A stretch of DNA of 64,000 nucleotides from Antricoccus suffuscus (GCF_003003235.1 NZ_PVUE01000002.1:310001-374000); one strand, 5' to 3'. Numbered from the stretch's first letter, positions 54,239-64,000 are shown. Program-made: numbers and translations. Notes: generated by a model from the letters alone, not told the origin.

Positions 54239-54264
54239 GAGGTCCCGTGCTCGCACGGGACCTC
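54239..54264 (-). promoter_or_regulatory. Perfect 11-bp inverted repeat in DUF7455 leader
   Basis: GAGGTCCCGTG, 4-nt loop, CACGGGACCTC. It sits about 12 nt upstream of the ribosome-binding site in the transcript. Could be an mRNA-stabilising hairpin or an operator. Confidence 0.6.
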
Positions 54265-54323
54265 ATCGATCGTGCATTCGGTGCGACCGACAACTGCTAT
54301 GCCGCCGGCACCGTCATACGTAT

Positions 54324-54348
54324 AACGACCTGCCAACCGAGGTATTCC
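54324..54348 (-). promoter_or_regulatory. Candidate ECF-sigma promoter of DUF7455 gene
   Basis: Minus strand GGAAT (54348-54344), 16 nt, CGTT (54327-54324). Similar to the clgR motif. Confidence 0.45.
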
Positions 54349-54505
54349 AATTTCTCGGTGTGGCGTGCGCTATTGGTCTGAGCTACTGCGATATTCGAAT
54401 GTGGCGCCCACTCTATGCTGACAATCGGGCTGACTTGGCGGTAAAACGCCGTGATCCGTTCTGCCGATAGTGAACGGTGAGTTCCGATGTGACGGAGTTA
54501 ATCAA

Positions 54506-55373
54506 GTGCGAGTGACGGCTACCCGAGCAGTGCCGGCTCCCTTGATCTTCGTCATCAGTGCGATTGCCCAGTATCTGGGCGCGTCGGTGGCTGTGCTTCT
54601 GTTCGGGCATCTCTCGCCCGTCGCGGTCGCGTGGCTGCGAGTTGCCGTCGCGGCTATCTGTCTTATCGCGTGGCGTCGGCCACGGCTGCGCATGATGACC
54701 CGGCGCCAGGTCATCATTGCCTTGACGTTCGGCATGGTGACCCTGGGAATGAACATCGTTTCTACGAGGCGATTGCCCGGCTACCGCTCGGTACGGCGGT
54801 CGCCATGGAGTTCATTGGGCCAGTTGCGATCGCCGCGCTCGGATCGCGCACCGTGCGCGATCTCGGCGGACTGTTGCTCGCTGTGCTTGGCATCGTGCTG
54901 CTTGGCGACGTCCGGTGGGACGGCCATGCGCTCGGAGTCGTATTTGCGATCGGTGCGGGCGTGCTGTGGGCCGGTTATATCGTGCTCGGCAAGATCGTTG
55001 CCGACGGAAAGCAGGGGATCGACGGGCTGGCAGTCGGCCTGTGCGGTGCGGCGCTGGTGACCTCGCCGATGGCTTTGACCACGGGTCCGGTATGGCACTC
55101 GCCCAACTTGCTACTGTTCGCGATCGCCGTCGGCGTACTGTCCAGTGCCTTGCCGTATGCGCTCGATCAAGTGGTGCTTGTGAGGATGGGACGAGACGGA
55201 TTCGCGTTGCTGCTCGCGATCTTGCCCGCAACTGCAGCAGCCATCGGGGTCGTCGTACTACGACAGATCCCGACGCCGGTTGAGGTCGTCGGGATCGCCT
55301 TGGTGATTGTCGCGGTATGGGTGTCCCAGTCGCGGTGGAGAGCGAACGCTACCCGCGGACGAGGCTCGGGCCG

Positions 55374-55377
<4 letters not shown>
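54506..55377 (+). pseudogene. EamA/RhtA-family transporter, frameshifted
   Basis: A ten-helix drug/metabolite exporter split over two frames. The first half runs from GTG 54506 (PAPLIFVISAIAQYLGASVA) to LTFGMVTLGMNI. The second half continues one frame over as FYEAIARLPLGTAVAMEFIG to the stop at 55377. The family sequence MNxxFYEAI crosses the joint with one base missing in a T-run at 54760-54762. Either a real -1 mutation or an assembly error; the rest looks intact. The stop shares CTAG with convergent sigA. Confidence 0.85.
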
Positions 55378-56768
<1,391 letters not shown>

Positions 56769-56783
56769 GCGAGTCCTTTCGAC

Positions 56784-56811
56784 GCGAGCGCCTTCATGAC
56801 GAAGGCCTCGC
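56784..56811 (-). promoter_or_regulatory. Hairpin next to sigA ribosome-binding site
   Basis: Minus strand GCGAGGCCTTC, loop GTCAT, GAAGGC-G-CTCGC: 11 pairs with one bulge, ending 4 nt before the AAAGGA site. A TACAAT -10 candidate lies about 120 nt upstream. Confidence 0.5.
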
Positions 56812-57022
56812 ACAATCGGGGCGATCCCACTAAACAGGCACGCCAATGAAACGGTCCTGAGAGGGTTTGATGTCTCCGGCTAACTACCGGTGCGCTCCAT
56901 TGTAACGAGGAACTTCGTCACGTGTTGCGCGCATCCGGTGTTCGGCCTCTATCTCGGGTGTGCGATAAGCGTAGCCCGTGGAGCCTGACATGCTGAACAT
57001 TCCTAATATTGCTGCGATCAGG

Positions 57023-57778
57023 TCACTCGCCGCGGTTCTCATACGCCGCCAGCGCGGCACCGACGATGCCCGCATTGTTAAGTAACTTGGCGGGCACGAC
57101 GGGCGTGCGGCACTCCAGATGCGGGATCCATTTCTCGGCCTTCTTGCTCACGCCGCCACCGGCGATGATCAGGTCCGGCCAGAGTCCCTTCTCCAGCGTA
57201 CGAAGATACTTGCTAACCCGCTTCGCCCAGTGTTTGTAGCTGAGGTCTTCTTCGTCTTTGACCGATGCCGCGGCGTACTTCTCCGCGTCTTTGCCGTCTA
57301 GTTCGATGTGGCCGAACTCGGTATTGGGCACAAGATGTCCGTCTGTGAATAGTGCGCTGCCGATTCCGGTGCCGAAAGTCAGTAGCAGGACCGTTCCTCG
57401 TTGATCCTTGCCGGCGCCAAAGCGGACCTCGGCGATCCCGGCCGCGTCGGCGTCGTTGATGATCTCCGCGCCGCCTGGTAGCTGCTTGCTCATGATCTTG
57501 CGTACGTCGGCGTCGACCCATGACTTGTCGACGTTGGCGGCGGTATGTGCCACGCCGTTTTGGATGACCGCGGGGAAGGTGATGCCTACCTCGCCGGTGT
57601 ATCCATTGTCGTTGACGATCTTGGCGACGACCTCCGCGACGGCTTCGGCCGTTGACGGCGACGGCGTCGGCATTCGGTTCCGTTCGCTGAGTAGTTCGCC
57701 GGTAGTGAGGTCAACGCGTGCACCCTTGATGCCGGTACCGCCGATATCGATCCCGAATCCTTCGGTCGTTGCACTCAT
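57023..57778 (-). CDS. ppgK: Polyphosphate glucokinase (ROK family)
   Basis: A 251-aa kinase using polyphosphate or ATP to make glucose-6-phosphate. [20 protein letters not shown] is the phosphate-binding loop, [21 protein letters not shown] and [12 protein letters not shown] are typical PPGK segments, and [11 protein letters not shown] carries conserved acidic residues. ATG 57778 is chosen by family alignment; an in-frame ATG at 57811 lies 10 nt after a TAGTCT -10 and cannot be excluded. Neighbour order sigA-ppgK-suhB is conserved. Confidence 0.93.
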   Translation of the reverse strand: MSATTEGFGIDIGGTGIKGARVDLTTGELLSERNRMPTPSPSTAEAVAEVVAKIVNDNGYTGEVGITFPAVIQNGVAHTAANVDKSWVDADVRKIMSKQLPGGAEIINDADAAGIAEVRFGAGKDQRGTVLLLTFGTGIGSALFTDGHLVPNTEFGHIELDGKDAEKYAAASVKDEEDLSYKHWAKRVSKYLRTLEKGLWPDLIIAGGGVSKKAEKWIPHLECRTPVVPAKLLNNAGIVGAALAAYENRGE

Positions 57779-57894
57779 CGCACCTGACTCCCAACGTGGC
57801 GGGTATTGCATGGTTCGCTTCAGACTAGCGGGGCCCGTGCGGGCAAATGACCCGCGGCGCGATCGAGGTTCGCATTTGTGATCGGATGGTTCAC

Positions 57895-58701
57895 ATGACT
57901 GCCCGACCTGACCCTGCCGCTATGCGTGATCTCGCCGTCGACCTAGGCGTCCGCGCCGGGCGATTGATCCGCGAGGGGCGCGCGGAGGGCATCCGCGACG
58001 TGCAGACCAAGACGAGCGACGTCGATGTGGTCACGGCGATGGACAAGGCGTGCGAGTCCTTCCTCATCGAGGAACTGCGCGTGGCCCGCCCGGGCGATGG
58101 CGTGTACGGCGAAGAGCACGGCGAACGTGCCAGCGAGACCGGGGTGCGATGGATCATCGACCCGATCGACGGGACGGTCAACTACCTCTACGGCATCCCC
58201 GACTATGCGGTCTCGATCGCGTGCGAGATCGACGGTGCCGTCGTAGCCGGAGCAGTCGTGCGCCCACACTCCCGCGCGGTCTATCACGCGTACGCCGGCG
58301 GCGGTGCCTACCGCGACAACGTGCCGCTACACGGGTCCACGCCGGCGTCACTCGCCGCCAGTCTGGTGGCGACCGGATTCGGATACCTAGCCGCGCGTAG
58401 AGAGCAGCAAGGCGCCCTCGTGGCCAAGGTGCTGGGCTCGGTCCGCGATATCCGGCGGATTGGATCGGCCGCACTTGACATCTGTTACGCCGCCGAGGGC
58501 CGGCTAGATGCGTATTACGAGTGGGGTTTGCACGCGTGGGACTTCGCTGCTGCGACGCTCATCGCCGCAGAGGCCGGTTTGACGGTGCGGTCTCCGGCCC
58601 ATGAAGCCGGGCTGCTGGTCGTCGGGGCGCCGGCAGTCGCCGACGATCTCGCGCGGCTGCTGCACGCGCACATCGATCCGTCTTGGGGCGTCCCTGACTG
58701 A
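57895..58701 (+). CDS. suhB: Inositol-1-monophosphatase family protein
   Basis: A 268-aa Mg-dependent phosphatase. Metal site: EEHGERAS (Glu), [20 protein letters not shown] (Asp-x-Ile-Asp-Gly-Thr) and [17 protein letters not shown]. It makes myo-inositol for phosphatidylinositol lipids and mycothiol-type thiols. The start may be ATG 57886 or 57847. Ortholog of M. tuberculosis suhB (Rv2701c) by position. Confidence 0.92.
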   Translation: MTARPDPAAMRDLAVDLGVRAGRLIREGRAEGIRDVQTKTSDVDVVTAMDKACESFLIEELRVARPGDGVYGEEHGERASETGVRWIIDPIDGTVNYLYGIPDYAVSIACEIDGAVVAGAVVRPHSRAVYHAYAGGGAYRDNVPLHGSTPASLAASLVATGFGYLAARREQQGALVAKVLGSVRDIRRIGSAALDICYAAEGRLDAYYEWGLHAWDFAAATLIAAEAGLTVRSPAHEAGLLVVGAPAVADDLARLLHAHIDPSWGVPD

Positions 58702-58706
58702 GGTCG

Positions 58707-59288
58707 CTAGCTGGTCTTCAGCTCCTCGCGGGTGCAGCCCGCCTTGACCTTGCCCTCGGTCTCGATCTCTTTCTTCACCAGAGGGGCGGCCTTCTCAGGG
58801 GTGACGAGACCTTTGTATCCCTGACCGGCGATCAACGTGACGGTGTCGTCCTTGACCGTTGGAGCCGTGATCAGCTCGAAGTCGACCGTCTGATGTTGCA
58901 GGACCCGTGCGGCGAACTCGCCCTTCGGGCCATAGCGAATCTCGCCCGCGCTAGTAATCGGCGTATCACCGGAATAGTTCGCGATGTCGAGGACGCTGAA
59001 ACCGCGACCGGTGAGATCGGCCTGGATCGCTGCCGCGAGACCCTGCTGGTTGGCCCCATTGAGCACGTGCACCTTGATCGCGGCCATATTGCTCAACTCG
59101 GCGATGACCTGGCTGCTTGCGGTCTTAGTGCACCCGGCGGCCTTGTTGACCTGAGATGCCTCATCTTTCCGGATGACCTTCCACCAGACGGCGAGCGCGA
59201 GAATCGCAAGTATCAGCAGGAAGATGAGCGGGGGGACCGGCCGACGTCCGCCCGGACGGCGTACTTGGCGTTGCTGCTCCAGGCTCAC
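58707..59288 (-). CDS. cei: LytR C-terminal domain protein, Cei-like
   Basis: A 193-aa protein with one N-terminal transmembrane helix (PPLIFLLILAILALAVWWKV) and an extracellular LytR_C domain (IKVHVLNGANQQGLAAAIQA, GFSVLDIANYSGD). M. tuberculosis Rv2700 (Cei, cell envelope integrity) sits at the same place between suhB and the DUF4193 gene. GTG 59288 has GGAGG 7 nt upstream; a much longer open frame upstream has no similarity. Two cysteines flank the domain. Confidence 0.87.
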   Translation of the reverse strand: MSLEQQRQVRRPGGRRPVPPLIFLLILAILALAVWWKVIRKDEASQVNKAAGCTKTASSQVIAELSNMAAIKVHVLNGANQQGLAAAIQADLTGRGFSVLDIANYSGDTPITSAGEIRYGPKGEFAARVLQHQTVDFELITAPTVKDDTVTLIAGQGYKGLVTPEKAAPLVKKEIETEGKVKAGCTREELKTS

Positions 59289-59707
59289 CCGTGTTCCTCC
59301 CACAGAGCCGGCGACAGACCGAAGGTCCTTGTGCCGGGACAAAATCGCGTGGTTGACATTCTGCCCCGTCGCGCAGATAAATTTGCGGAGGCCCTCCGGC
59401 GCGTAAAGACTTCCTTTTCTCGCCGTGGTGATGTACCCTCGCGCGGTCGGTGCTGGTAAAGCGCAACCCAATAACCCGGAAATAGATCGTTTCGGCAGGG
59501 AATTATCGGGGGCGCTTGACAGTTGAACTTCCTGCGCCAGGGTGCCTGGCCGGGAGACTTCGGCAACATTTCGACCGTTCGGGGGCTTGGAATCGGGCGC
59601 GATGTTCATCCACGACCTAATTCATCGACCTAGTTCAGACTTTCGAGTTTTGACTCACTCGCAGCATTCACCCAGAGCATTAGTACGTGTAAGGAGATAG
59701 CAACCAA
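59289..59707. other. 419-nt divergent gap between cei and DUF4193 gene
   Basis: No gene is seen. It is more AT-rich than its surroundings. It holds a tandem 13-bp repeat CGACCTA(A/G)TTCA (59613-59625, 59626-59638), a TTGACT without a matching -10, and a weak ECF-like GGAAT-N18-GTT (59499-59524). AAGGAG precedes ATG 59708. No confident promoter for either gene. Confidence 0.6.
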
Positions 59708-60007
59708 ATGGCTACCGATTACGACGCGCCGCGGCGCAACGAGGTTGACGACCTCGCCGAAGACTCCCTCGAGGAGCTCAAGGCGCGCCGCGCGGAGACC
59801 CAGTCGTCAAAGATCGACGTTGACGATGCCGATCTCGAACCCACCGAACTGCCCGGTGCGGACCTGTCCAACGAAGAGCTCACGGTGCAGGTTGTGCCGA
59901 AGCAGTCCGACGAGTTCACCTGCTCCAACTGCTTCCTCGTCCATCACCGCAGCAGGCTGGCACGCGAAAGCAAGGGTCAGTTGATCTGCCGCGACTGCGC
60001 GGCTTAG
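59708..60007 (+). CDS. DUF4193 family protein (zinc ribbon)
   Basis: A 99-aa acidic protein whose C-terminal third is a zinc ribbon: FTCSNCFLVHHRSRLA and ICRDCAA (CxxC...CxxC). The first 65 residues are Asp/Glu-rich. Actinobacteria-specific, function unknown; small zinc ribbons of this type often bind RNA polymerase or ribosomes. Corresponds to Rv2699c by position. Confidence 0.92.
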   Translation: MATDYDAPRRNEVDDLAEDSLEELKARRAETQSSKIDVDDADLEPTELPGADLSNEELTVQVVPKQSDEFTCSNCFLVHHRSRLARESKGQLICRDCAA

Positions 60008-60010
60008 CTC

Positions 60011-60523
60011 TCAGTCCGAGTGCGCTTCGGCCGCGGCGACGATCGCCGCGGCGAGTTCGGTCGGGCGGCGGGAACTGATCAAAAAGTACGGCGGGTCATC
60101 CGTCGTACTGACGACCTTGACGCTGGTGTGGATCCACGGGCGTGTGAATGCCCAGGCGCTGGGATCGCCCTCAGGTCCGATGGCGCGACGGGTGTTGGGT
60201 ACGTCGAGTTCCTCGACTGAGGCGACCTCGCGGACGTCGAAGCTGTTGCCCCCGGCGCGCACGACGTCGTCGCTTACGCTGACCCGGCCGCGGTTAACCA
60301 ACAGCAGGGCGATAATGCCGAGCGCCAGCGGAACGCCGTAGATTAGCCACGGACTCACTCCCAACAAGGCGGGATGAAGTTGAGCGCTGAACAGAATCGC
60401 GAACCCGATCACTACCGCCCATGCGCCTTTCGGCGCGTACAGCCATTCGCGGTAGTTGGCCGGGGGAGAGGGCTGTCGCGCCGACGTAAAGGAGTCGGGC
60501 CGATCGGCATCCGGTCGAGGCAT
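60011..60523 (-). CDS. DUF3093 membrane protein
   Basis: A 170-aa protein with two transmembrane helices (WAVVIGFAILFSAQL and WLIYGVPLALGIIALLLV) and a C-terminal PH-like soluble part (WAFTRPWIHTSVKVVSTTDD, PPYFLISSRRPTELA). DUF3093 is actinobacterial; function unknown. The -10 TACTCT lies exactly 6 nt before the ATG, overlapping the dut promoter. Confidence 0.88.
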   Translation of the reverse strand: MPRPDADRPDSFTSARQPSPPANYREWLYAPKGAWAVVIGFAILFSAQLHPALLGVSPWLIYGVPLALGIIALLLVNRGRVSVSDDVVRAGGNSFDVREVASVEELDVPNTRRAIGPEGDPSAWAFTRPWIHTSVKVVSTTDDPPYFLISSRRPTELAAAIVAAAEAHSD

Positions 60524-60529
60524 ATTACG

Positions 60530-60539
60530 AGAGTAGCCT
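60530..60539. promoter_or_regulatory. Overlapping divergent -10 elements (DUF3093 / dut)
   Basis: Plus strand TAGCCT (60534-60539) is 6 nt before GTG 60546 of dut; minus strand TACTCT (60535-60530) is 6 nt before ATG 60523. They share the central TA. Both transcripts would be leaderless. Confidence 0.68.
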
Positions 60540-60545
60540 TCCTGT

Positions 60546-60986
60546 GTGGAAGCCGTGCAGATTAGAGTCCGTCGTCTCGATCACGATCTACCGATGCCGT
60601 CGTACAGCCATCCTGGCGACGCCGGTGCCGACCTACATGCCGCCGAAGATGTCGAGCTGGGGCCGGGGCGGCGCGCTCTGGTCCGTACCGGAATCGCCCT
60701 TGAGCTCCCCGAAGGTTACGTCGGGCTTGTGCACCCTCGCTCTGGTCTCGCCCATCGGCACGGACTGAGCATCGTCAACGCCCCCGGCACGATCGACGCC
60801 GGATATCGCGGCGAGGTGCTCGTCAACCTGATCAACTTCGATCCGACGGAGCCGGTCACGGTACGCCGCGGGGACCGTGTCGCGCAGCTGCTCGTCCAAC
60901 AGGTCACCCAGGCAGACTTCGTTGAGTCTTCCGAACTGTCCGAGTCGATCCGCGGGTCTGGCGGGCACGGCTCGTCGGGCCGGTAG
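60546..60986 (+). CDS. dut: dUTP diphosphatase
   Basis: A 146-aa trimeric dUTPase hydrolysing dUTP to dUMP and PPi, keeping uracil out of DNA. All five motifs are visible: [42 protein letters not shown] and the C-terminal [11 protein letters not shown] arm. Leaderless GTG start. With nrdR-nrdJ it belongs to nucleotide supply, though 22 kb away. Confidence 0.96.
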   Translation: MEAVQIRVRRLDHDLPMPSYSHPGDAGADLHAAEDVELGPGRRALVRTGIALELPEGYVGLVHPRSGLAHRHGLSIVNAPGTIDAGYRGEVLVNLINFDPTEPVTVRRGDRVAQLLVQQVTQADFVESSELSESIRGSGGHGSSGR

Positions 60987-61099
60987 GTTAGACCCGACCC
61001 AAGCGAAACCACAACTACATTCCACGTCCAGAAACCACGGCCCAGAAATCCGGGCCCGCACGATGCCAATGTCGGCGCAACCCGAAGGAGACCACCCAC

Positions 61100-61762
61100 A
61101 TGCTTGGCCGCCGCAAGAAAATTGATCGCGCGCTGCGCGAACGCGGCGTACCGCCCGAGGTGACGCACGTCGAGCGCGACGACCGTAAAACGACCGCCGG
61201 CCCGTACGACATACTCGATGCCCCGGGCGGCGACGAGCCGACGCTCGACTTCGGCGCGCTCATCGTCCCTGTCGACCCGCGATTCGAGGTCCGTCTCGAA
61301 ATCGCCACCGACGGATCCGTCGGTGGCGTCTCGCTCATGCGAGACGGCTCAATTCTGCAGCTCGGCGTGTTTGCCGCACCGCGCTCCGGTGGCGCGTGGG
61401 ATGACATCCGGTCCGATATCTCCTCAGAGATCGAGCGTAACGGGGGACGACGCGAACAGATCGACGGCGAGTTCGGACCGGAGCTGCGCGCCGCTATCGT
61501 CAACGACGGCGGCACTCAAGACGCGCGGTTCATCGGCGTAGACGGGCCGCGATGGTTCCTTCGGGCACTGATCGCCGGACCTGCCGCCATTGACGACGAT
61601 GTGGCCGCTGACTTCCTTGAACTTTTTCGGAGGGTCGTAGTGAATCGCGGCACCGAGCCCAAACCCGTGCGTGAACCGCTCACGTTGCAACTGCCCGCGG
61701 CGCTCGCGTCGCAGGTGGAGGAGGCCGCCAGCGAGCGTGACGACGGCACCGTCGAGGCGTAA
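61100..61762 (+). CDS. DUF3710 family protein
   Basis: A 220-aa soluble protein of the actinobacterial DUF3710 family, recognised from GPYDILDAPG, LDFGALIVPV, GVFAAPRSGGAWDDIRSDIS and FIGVDGPRWFLRALIAGPAA. Function unknown. GAAGGAG precedes the ATG. Always downstream of dut in this synteny block. Confidence 0.9.
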   Translation: MLGRRKKIDRALRERGVPPEVTHVERDDRKTTAGPYDILDAPGGDEPTLDFGALIVPVDPRFEVRLEIATDGSVGGVSLMRDGSILQLGVFAAPRSGGAWDDIRSDISSEIERNGGRREQIDGEFGPELRAAIVNDGGTQDARFIGVDGPRWFLRALIAGPAAIDDDVAADFLELFRRVVVNRGTEPKPVREPLTLQLPAALASQVEEAASERDDGTVEA

Positions 61763-61809
61763 GCCAACTAACTATCTGACGGAGCAGATCTTCGGCTCCA
61801 TGACTGGCA

Positions 61810-61821
61810 TACTCTGGTGCC
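61810..61821 (+). promoter_or_regulatory. Leaderless promoter -10 of OB-fold gene
   Basis: TACTCT at 61810-61815, 6 nt, ATG 61822. Confidence 0.62.
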
Positions 61822-62229
61822 ATGACCACTTCCGCTGACGCGGCAAAAGCTGACAAGCCGCGCGGTGTCTTCTCCCGACTGATGCATCGGCTTGCCGCCG
61901 ACGCCGACGTACTCGATGCCGAAGATCTACAGGAGAGCACCGGCAAGGTTGGGAACTGCTGCTGCCGCGACCTCGTCGCCGGGGAGTCGGTACGCATCGC
62001 CGGACGGCTCCGCTCGGTCGTCTACACCCCGAGCGAAAAAGCGCCGACCTTGACCGCCGAATTGTTCGACGGCACCGGCGCGGTCGAACTCGTATGGCTG
62101 GGACAGCGACGCATTCCAGGGATCGAGCCCGGCCGCGAGATGGTCGTATCCGGGCGAATCGCCGATCGCGACGGGTCGCCGGCGCTGTTCAACCCGTGGT
62201 ACGAACTCACGCCCACTGGGGCAGGGTGA
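61822..62229 (+). CDS. OB-fold nucleic-acid-binding protein
   Basis: A 135-aa protein with a tRNA-anticodon-type OB fold (VRIAGRLRSVVYTPSEKAPT, ELFDGTGAVELVWLGQRRIP, MVVSGRIADRDGSPALFNPW). Corresponds to Rv2694c. The N-terminus has an unusual CCC run (GNCCCRDL). It is coupled by GTGA to the next gene. Confidence 0.88.
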   Translation: MTTSADAAKADKPRGVFSRLMHRLAADADVLDAEDLQESTGKVGNCCCRDLVAGESVRIAGRLRSVVYTPSEKAPTLTAELFDGTGAVELVWLGQRRIPGIEPGREMVVSGRIADRDGSPALFNPWYELTPTGAG

Positions 62230-62963
62230 GTGTGATTCGGCACGGCGACGAGCAACGCGACGAAGCGCATGACCTCGACGACCGGCCAGCCGATATACCG
62301 GCCGAGGCCGAGCAGGGCCGACCGTTGCGCGACTTGGTCATCGATTCAATCGGTGGCTGGCGTGGTGTGCTCGATTCGGCGCTCCCGGCGGCCGGATTCA
62401 TCATCGCCAATATCATCGCCGGGCTGCAGCCTGCGATCTGGACAGGGATCGCGATCGCGCTGGTCGTGTTTGTGGTCAGGCTGGCGCGCAAGCAAAGTGT
62501 CCAACAGGCGATCGGTGGTTTGGTCGCTGTCGCGGTGTGCGTCTTTATTGCCAGCCGTACCGGTGAGGCCCGCGGCTATTTCCTTTTCGGGATCTGGCGC
62601 TCGGCTCTGATGGCCGTCGCGCTGATCGGTTCGGTTGTGATCCGTTATCCCGTTGTCGGGGTGGTCTGGCACTTCCTCAGCCCACGAGAGGGCAACTGGC
62701 GCAGCAACAAGCGACTAATGCGTGCTTATAACTGGACGACGCTTGCGTGGGGCGCGTCGTACCTGCTGAAGTTCGCCGTCGAGGGCATGCTGTATCAGTC
62801 GCACGAAGCAACCTGGCTCGGCGTCGTACGGATCGGCCTCGGCTACCCGATGACCTTCGGCCTGCTGCTTCTCACGTTCGTCGTCGTACGACGCGTGCGT
62901 GGCGAAAGCTTCTCGATTCCGATGCTTCGCCGCCGGCGTACCGCACAGCCCGACCGCGACTAG
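62226..62963 (+). CDS. DUF3159 membrane protein
   Basis: A 245-aa membrane protein with five or six helices (LPAAGFIIANIIAGL, IAIALVVFVVRLA, MAVALIGSVVIRYPVVGVVW, GLGYPMTFGLLLLTFVVV). DUF3159 is an actinobacterial family of unknown function (Rv2693c). GTG 62226 overlaps the OB-fold stop, so the two are translationally coupled. It faces the trkA pair. Confidence 0.88.
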   Translation: MSVIRHGDEQRDEAHDLDDRPADIPAEAEQGRPLRDLVIDSIGGWRGVLDSALPAAGFIIANIIAGLQPAIWTGIAIALVVFVVRLARKQSVQQAIGGLVAVAVCVFIASRTGEARGYFLFGIWRSALMAVALIGSVVIRYPVVGVVWHFLSPREGNWRSNKRLMRAYNWTTLAWGASYLLKFAVEGMLYQSHEATWLGVVRIGLGYPMTFGLLLLTFVVVRRVRGESFSIPMLRRRRTAQPDRD

Positions 62964-62988
62964 CCTCCATGCCGCCGTTAGGGCGGCG

Positions 62989-63651
62989 CTACCTCTCCTT
63001 TGTCATCACCGCGCGAAGTTCGCCCTCGACGTTTTCGTTGGCGACGAAGATGAGTTCGTCCGCAGCCTCGAGCGGCTCGTCTCGCGTCGGCACAATAACC
63101 CGGTCACCACGCAAGATCGTTACCAAGGCGGTGTCGTGCGGCAAGATGACGTCGCCGACAGGCTGTCCGACGTACGCCGAGGTGCTGCTCAACGTGATCT
63201 CGACCAGATTGGCCTCACCTGTGCGGAAACTCATGAGCCGCACGAGATCCCCCACAGCGACGGCTTCCTCGACCAACGCCGCGAGCACGCGAGGGGTGGA
63301 GACGGCGACGTCGACGCCCCAGGCGTCGTTGAACAGCCACTCGTTGCGCGGGTCGTTGATCCGAGCTACAACGCGACCCACTCCAAATTCGGTCTTTGCC
63401 AACAACGAGACGACGAGGTTTGCCTTGTCATCGCCGGTCGCTGCGATGACGACCGGGCAGGTCTGGATCGCGACCTCCTCGAGCGAGGCGAGTTCGCACG
63501 CATCTGCGTGAATCCACTCGGCCTCCGGGACGTAGGACGGGTTGACCTTGACGGCGTTGCGTTCGATCAGCATGACCTGATGGCCATAACCGACCAGCTC
63601 GCGAGCGATCGACCTGCCCACGGCGCCCGCACCGGCGATCGCGACCTTCAT
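62989..63651 (-). CDS. trkA: Potassium-uptake regulatory protein TrkA (CeoC-like)
   Basis: A 220-aa RCK protein: N-terminal Rossmann domain (MKVAIAGAGAVGRSIAREL; ATGDDKANLVVSLLAKTEF) and a TrkA-C domain (VGQPVGDVILPHDTALVTIL). It binds NAD(H)/ATP and gates a Trk/Ktr K+ channel. Its ATG overlaps the stop of the upstream partner as ATGA. Corresponds to ceoC (Rv2692). No channel gene is in the window. Confidence 0.93.
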   Translation of the reverse strand: MKVAIAGAGAVGRSIARELVGYGHQVMLIERNAVKVNPSYVPEAEWIHADACELASLEEVAIQTCPVVIAATGDDKANLVVSLLAKTEFGVGRVVARINDPRNEWLFNDAWGVDVAVSTPRVLAALVEEAVAVGDLVRLMSFRTGEANLVEITLSSTSAYVGQPVGDVILPHDTALVTILRGDRVIVPTRDEPLEAADELIFVANENVEGELRAVMTKER

Positions 63652-64000
63652 GACTGTGGCTCCTCAGGTGCGTTGCCGGCAAGGTCGAATGCCGCTACTC
63701 GGCTCTCGTCTGAGCTGAGCGCGAAGACGCCGTCGCCGTGCTGAATGACGGTGGATCGGGTCGGCAGGATCGCCTTGCCGAACCGGGTGAGAAGGGCGAT
63801 CCGGAAGCCGGTGTTCTCTTCGAAGTTCGTCACGGTCCGACCGATCCACCCTTCGTCGTACTGCACTCGGTTGAGGCTGACCGCATCGGTCGCATCACGC
63901 CACAGTTCCTCGTTCTTGTCTGCCATTAGCTCGCGAAAGAGTCTGTCCGCGGTCCACGGCACCGTTGCGACGGTGGGGATCCCGAGTCGTTCGTAGACCT
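63648..64000 (-). CDS. trkA: TrkA-family potassium-uptake protein (CeoB-like), C-terminal part
   Basis: The frame stays open to the window end (VYERLGIPTVATVPWTADRL at its left end in translation), so the N-terminal NAD-binding motif lies outside. The visible 117 residues fit the second half of a CeoB-type RCK protein, including TGFRIALLTRFGKAILPTRS and VFALSSDESRVAAF. It is coupled to the downstream trkA, forming the paired RCK subunits usual in actinobacteria. Confidence 0.9.
   Translation of the reverse strand, partial: VYERLGIPTVATVPWTADRLFRELMADKNEELWRDATDAVSLNRVQYDEGWIGRTVTNFEENTGFRIALLTRFGKAILPTRSTVIQHGDGVFALSSDESRVAAFDLAGNAPEEPQS

Noticed and set aside
59499-59524. ECF-like GGAAT-N18-GTT before the DUF4193 gene
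   Set aside because: Lacks the C of CGTT and about one such hit is expected by chance in intergenic DNA; kept only as a note in the gap entry.

Overview
The window is high-GC, densely packed core chromosome of an actinobacterium. The gene order closely parallels the Mycobacterium tuberculosis block from ftsK (Rv2748c) to the trkA/ceo genes (about Rv2691): ftsK, pgsA, cinA, clgR, pspA, recA-recX, miaB-miaA-dapF-hflX, lexA, a LysM protein, nrdR, ideR, sigB, DUF3099-DUF3039-helicase, sigA, ppgK, suhB, cei, DUF4193, DUF3093, dut, DUF3710, OB-fold, DUF3159, trkA pair. RNase Y, a B12-dependent NrdJ, a long-form GlyA and a PatA/AcuC pair make a mycobacterium unlikely; a Frankia/Geodermatophilus-like or other early-branching actinomycete fits better, but I cannot place it to genus. 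No phage, transposase, CRISPR array, tRNA or rRNA was seen.

Layout. 1-4032: end of ftsK, rimO, pgsA, cinA. 4242-7710: envelope-stress cassette clgR, membrane protein, pspA, membrane protein. 7712-14545: glyA under a ZTP riboswitch, a HIT protein, the helicase Lhr. 14719-19038: an LppM-like lipoprotein with a small leader ORF, a decayed CPBP protease remnant inside a duplication, acyl-CoA dehydrogenase, MFS transporter. 19138-23528: DUF3046, recA, recX, rny. 23525-32783: gluB-like lipoprotein, miaB, DUF349 protein, miaA, dapF, hflX, PAP2, a secreted protein. 32780-38919: lexA, ChiZ-like LysM protein, nrdR, nrdJ. 39030-46857: spermidine-synthase-like protein, DUF4192, ideR, sulfurtransferase, acuC, patA. 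46971-56768: sigB, attenuated trpS, DUF2461, methyltransferase, DUF3099, DUF3039, helicase, DUF7455, frameshifted EamA transporter, sigA. 57023-64000: ppgK to trkA.

Regulatory logic visible in the DNA. (1) SOS: variant LexA operators lie before recA and between lexA and the LysM gene. (2) Envelope/thiol stress: ECF-type GGAAY-N16/17-CGTT promoters precede clgR, pspA, sigB and the DUF7455 gene. (3) dNTP supply: nrdR has a clear promoter with a NrdR box at its start site, followed by five helically phased DnaA-box-like 9-mers; nrdJ has a structured leader. (4) Metabolite control: a ZTP riboswitch on glyA and a Trp-Trp leader-peptide attenuator on trpS. (5) Many genes have a TANNNT -10 element 6-7 nt before the start codon, implying leaderless mRNAs; in two divergent pairs the two -10 elements overlap on opposite strands.

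Best candidates for something undescribed: the phased DnaA-box array in the nrdR leader, the structured nrdJ leader, the psp cassette with PspA between two membrane proteins, and the overlapping bidirectional leaderless promoters. All regulatory calls were made by reading the sequence; none was computed or searched.
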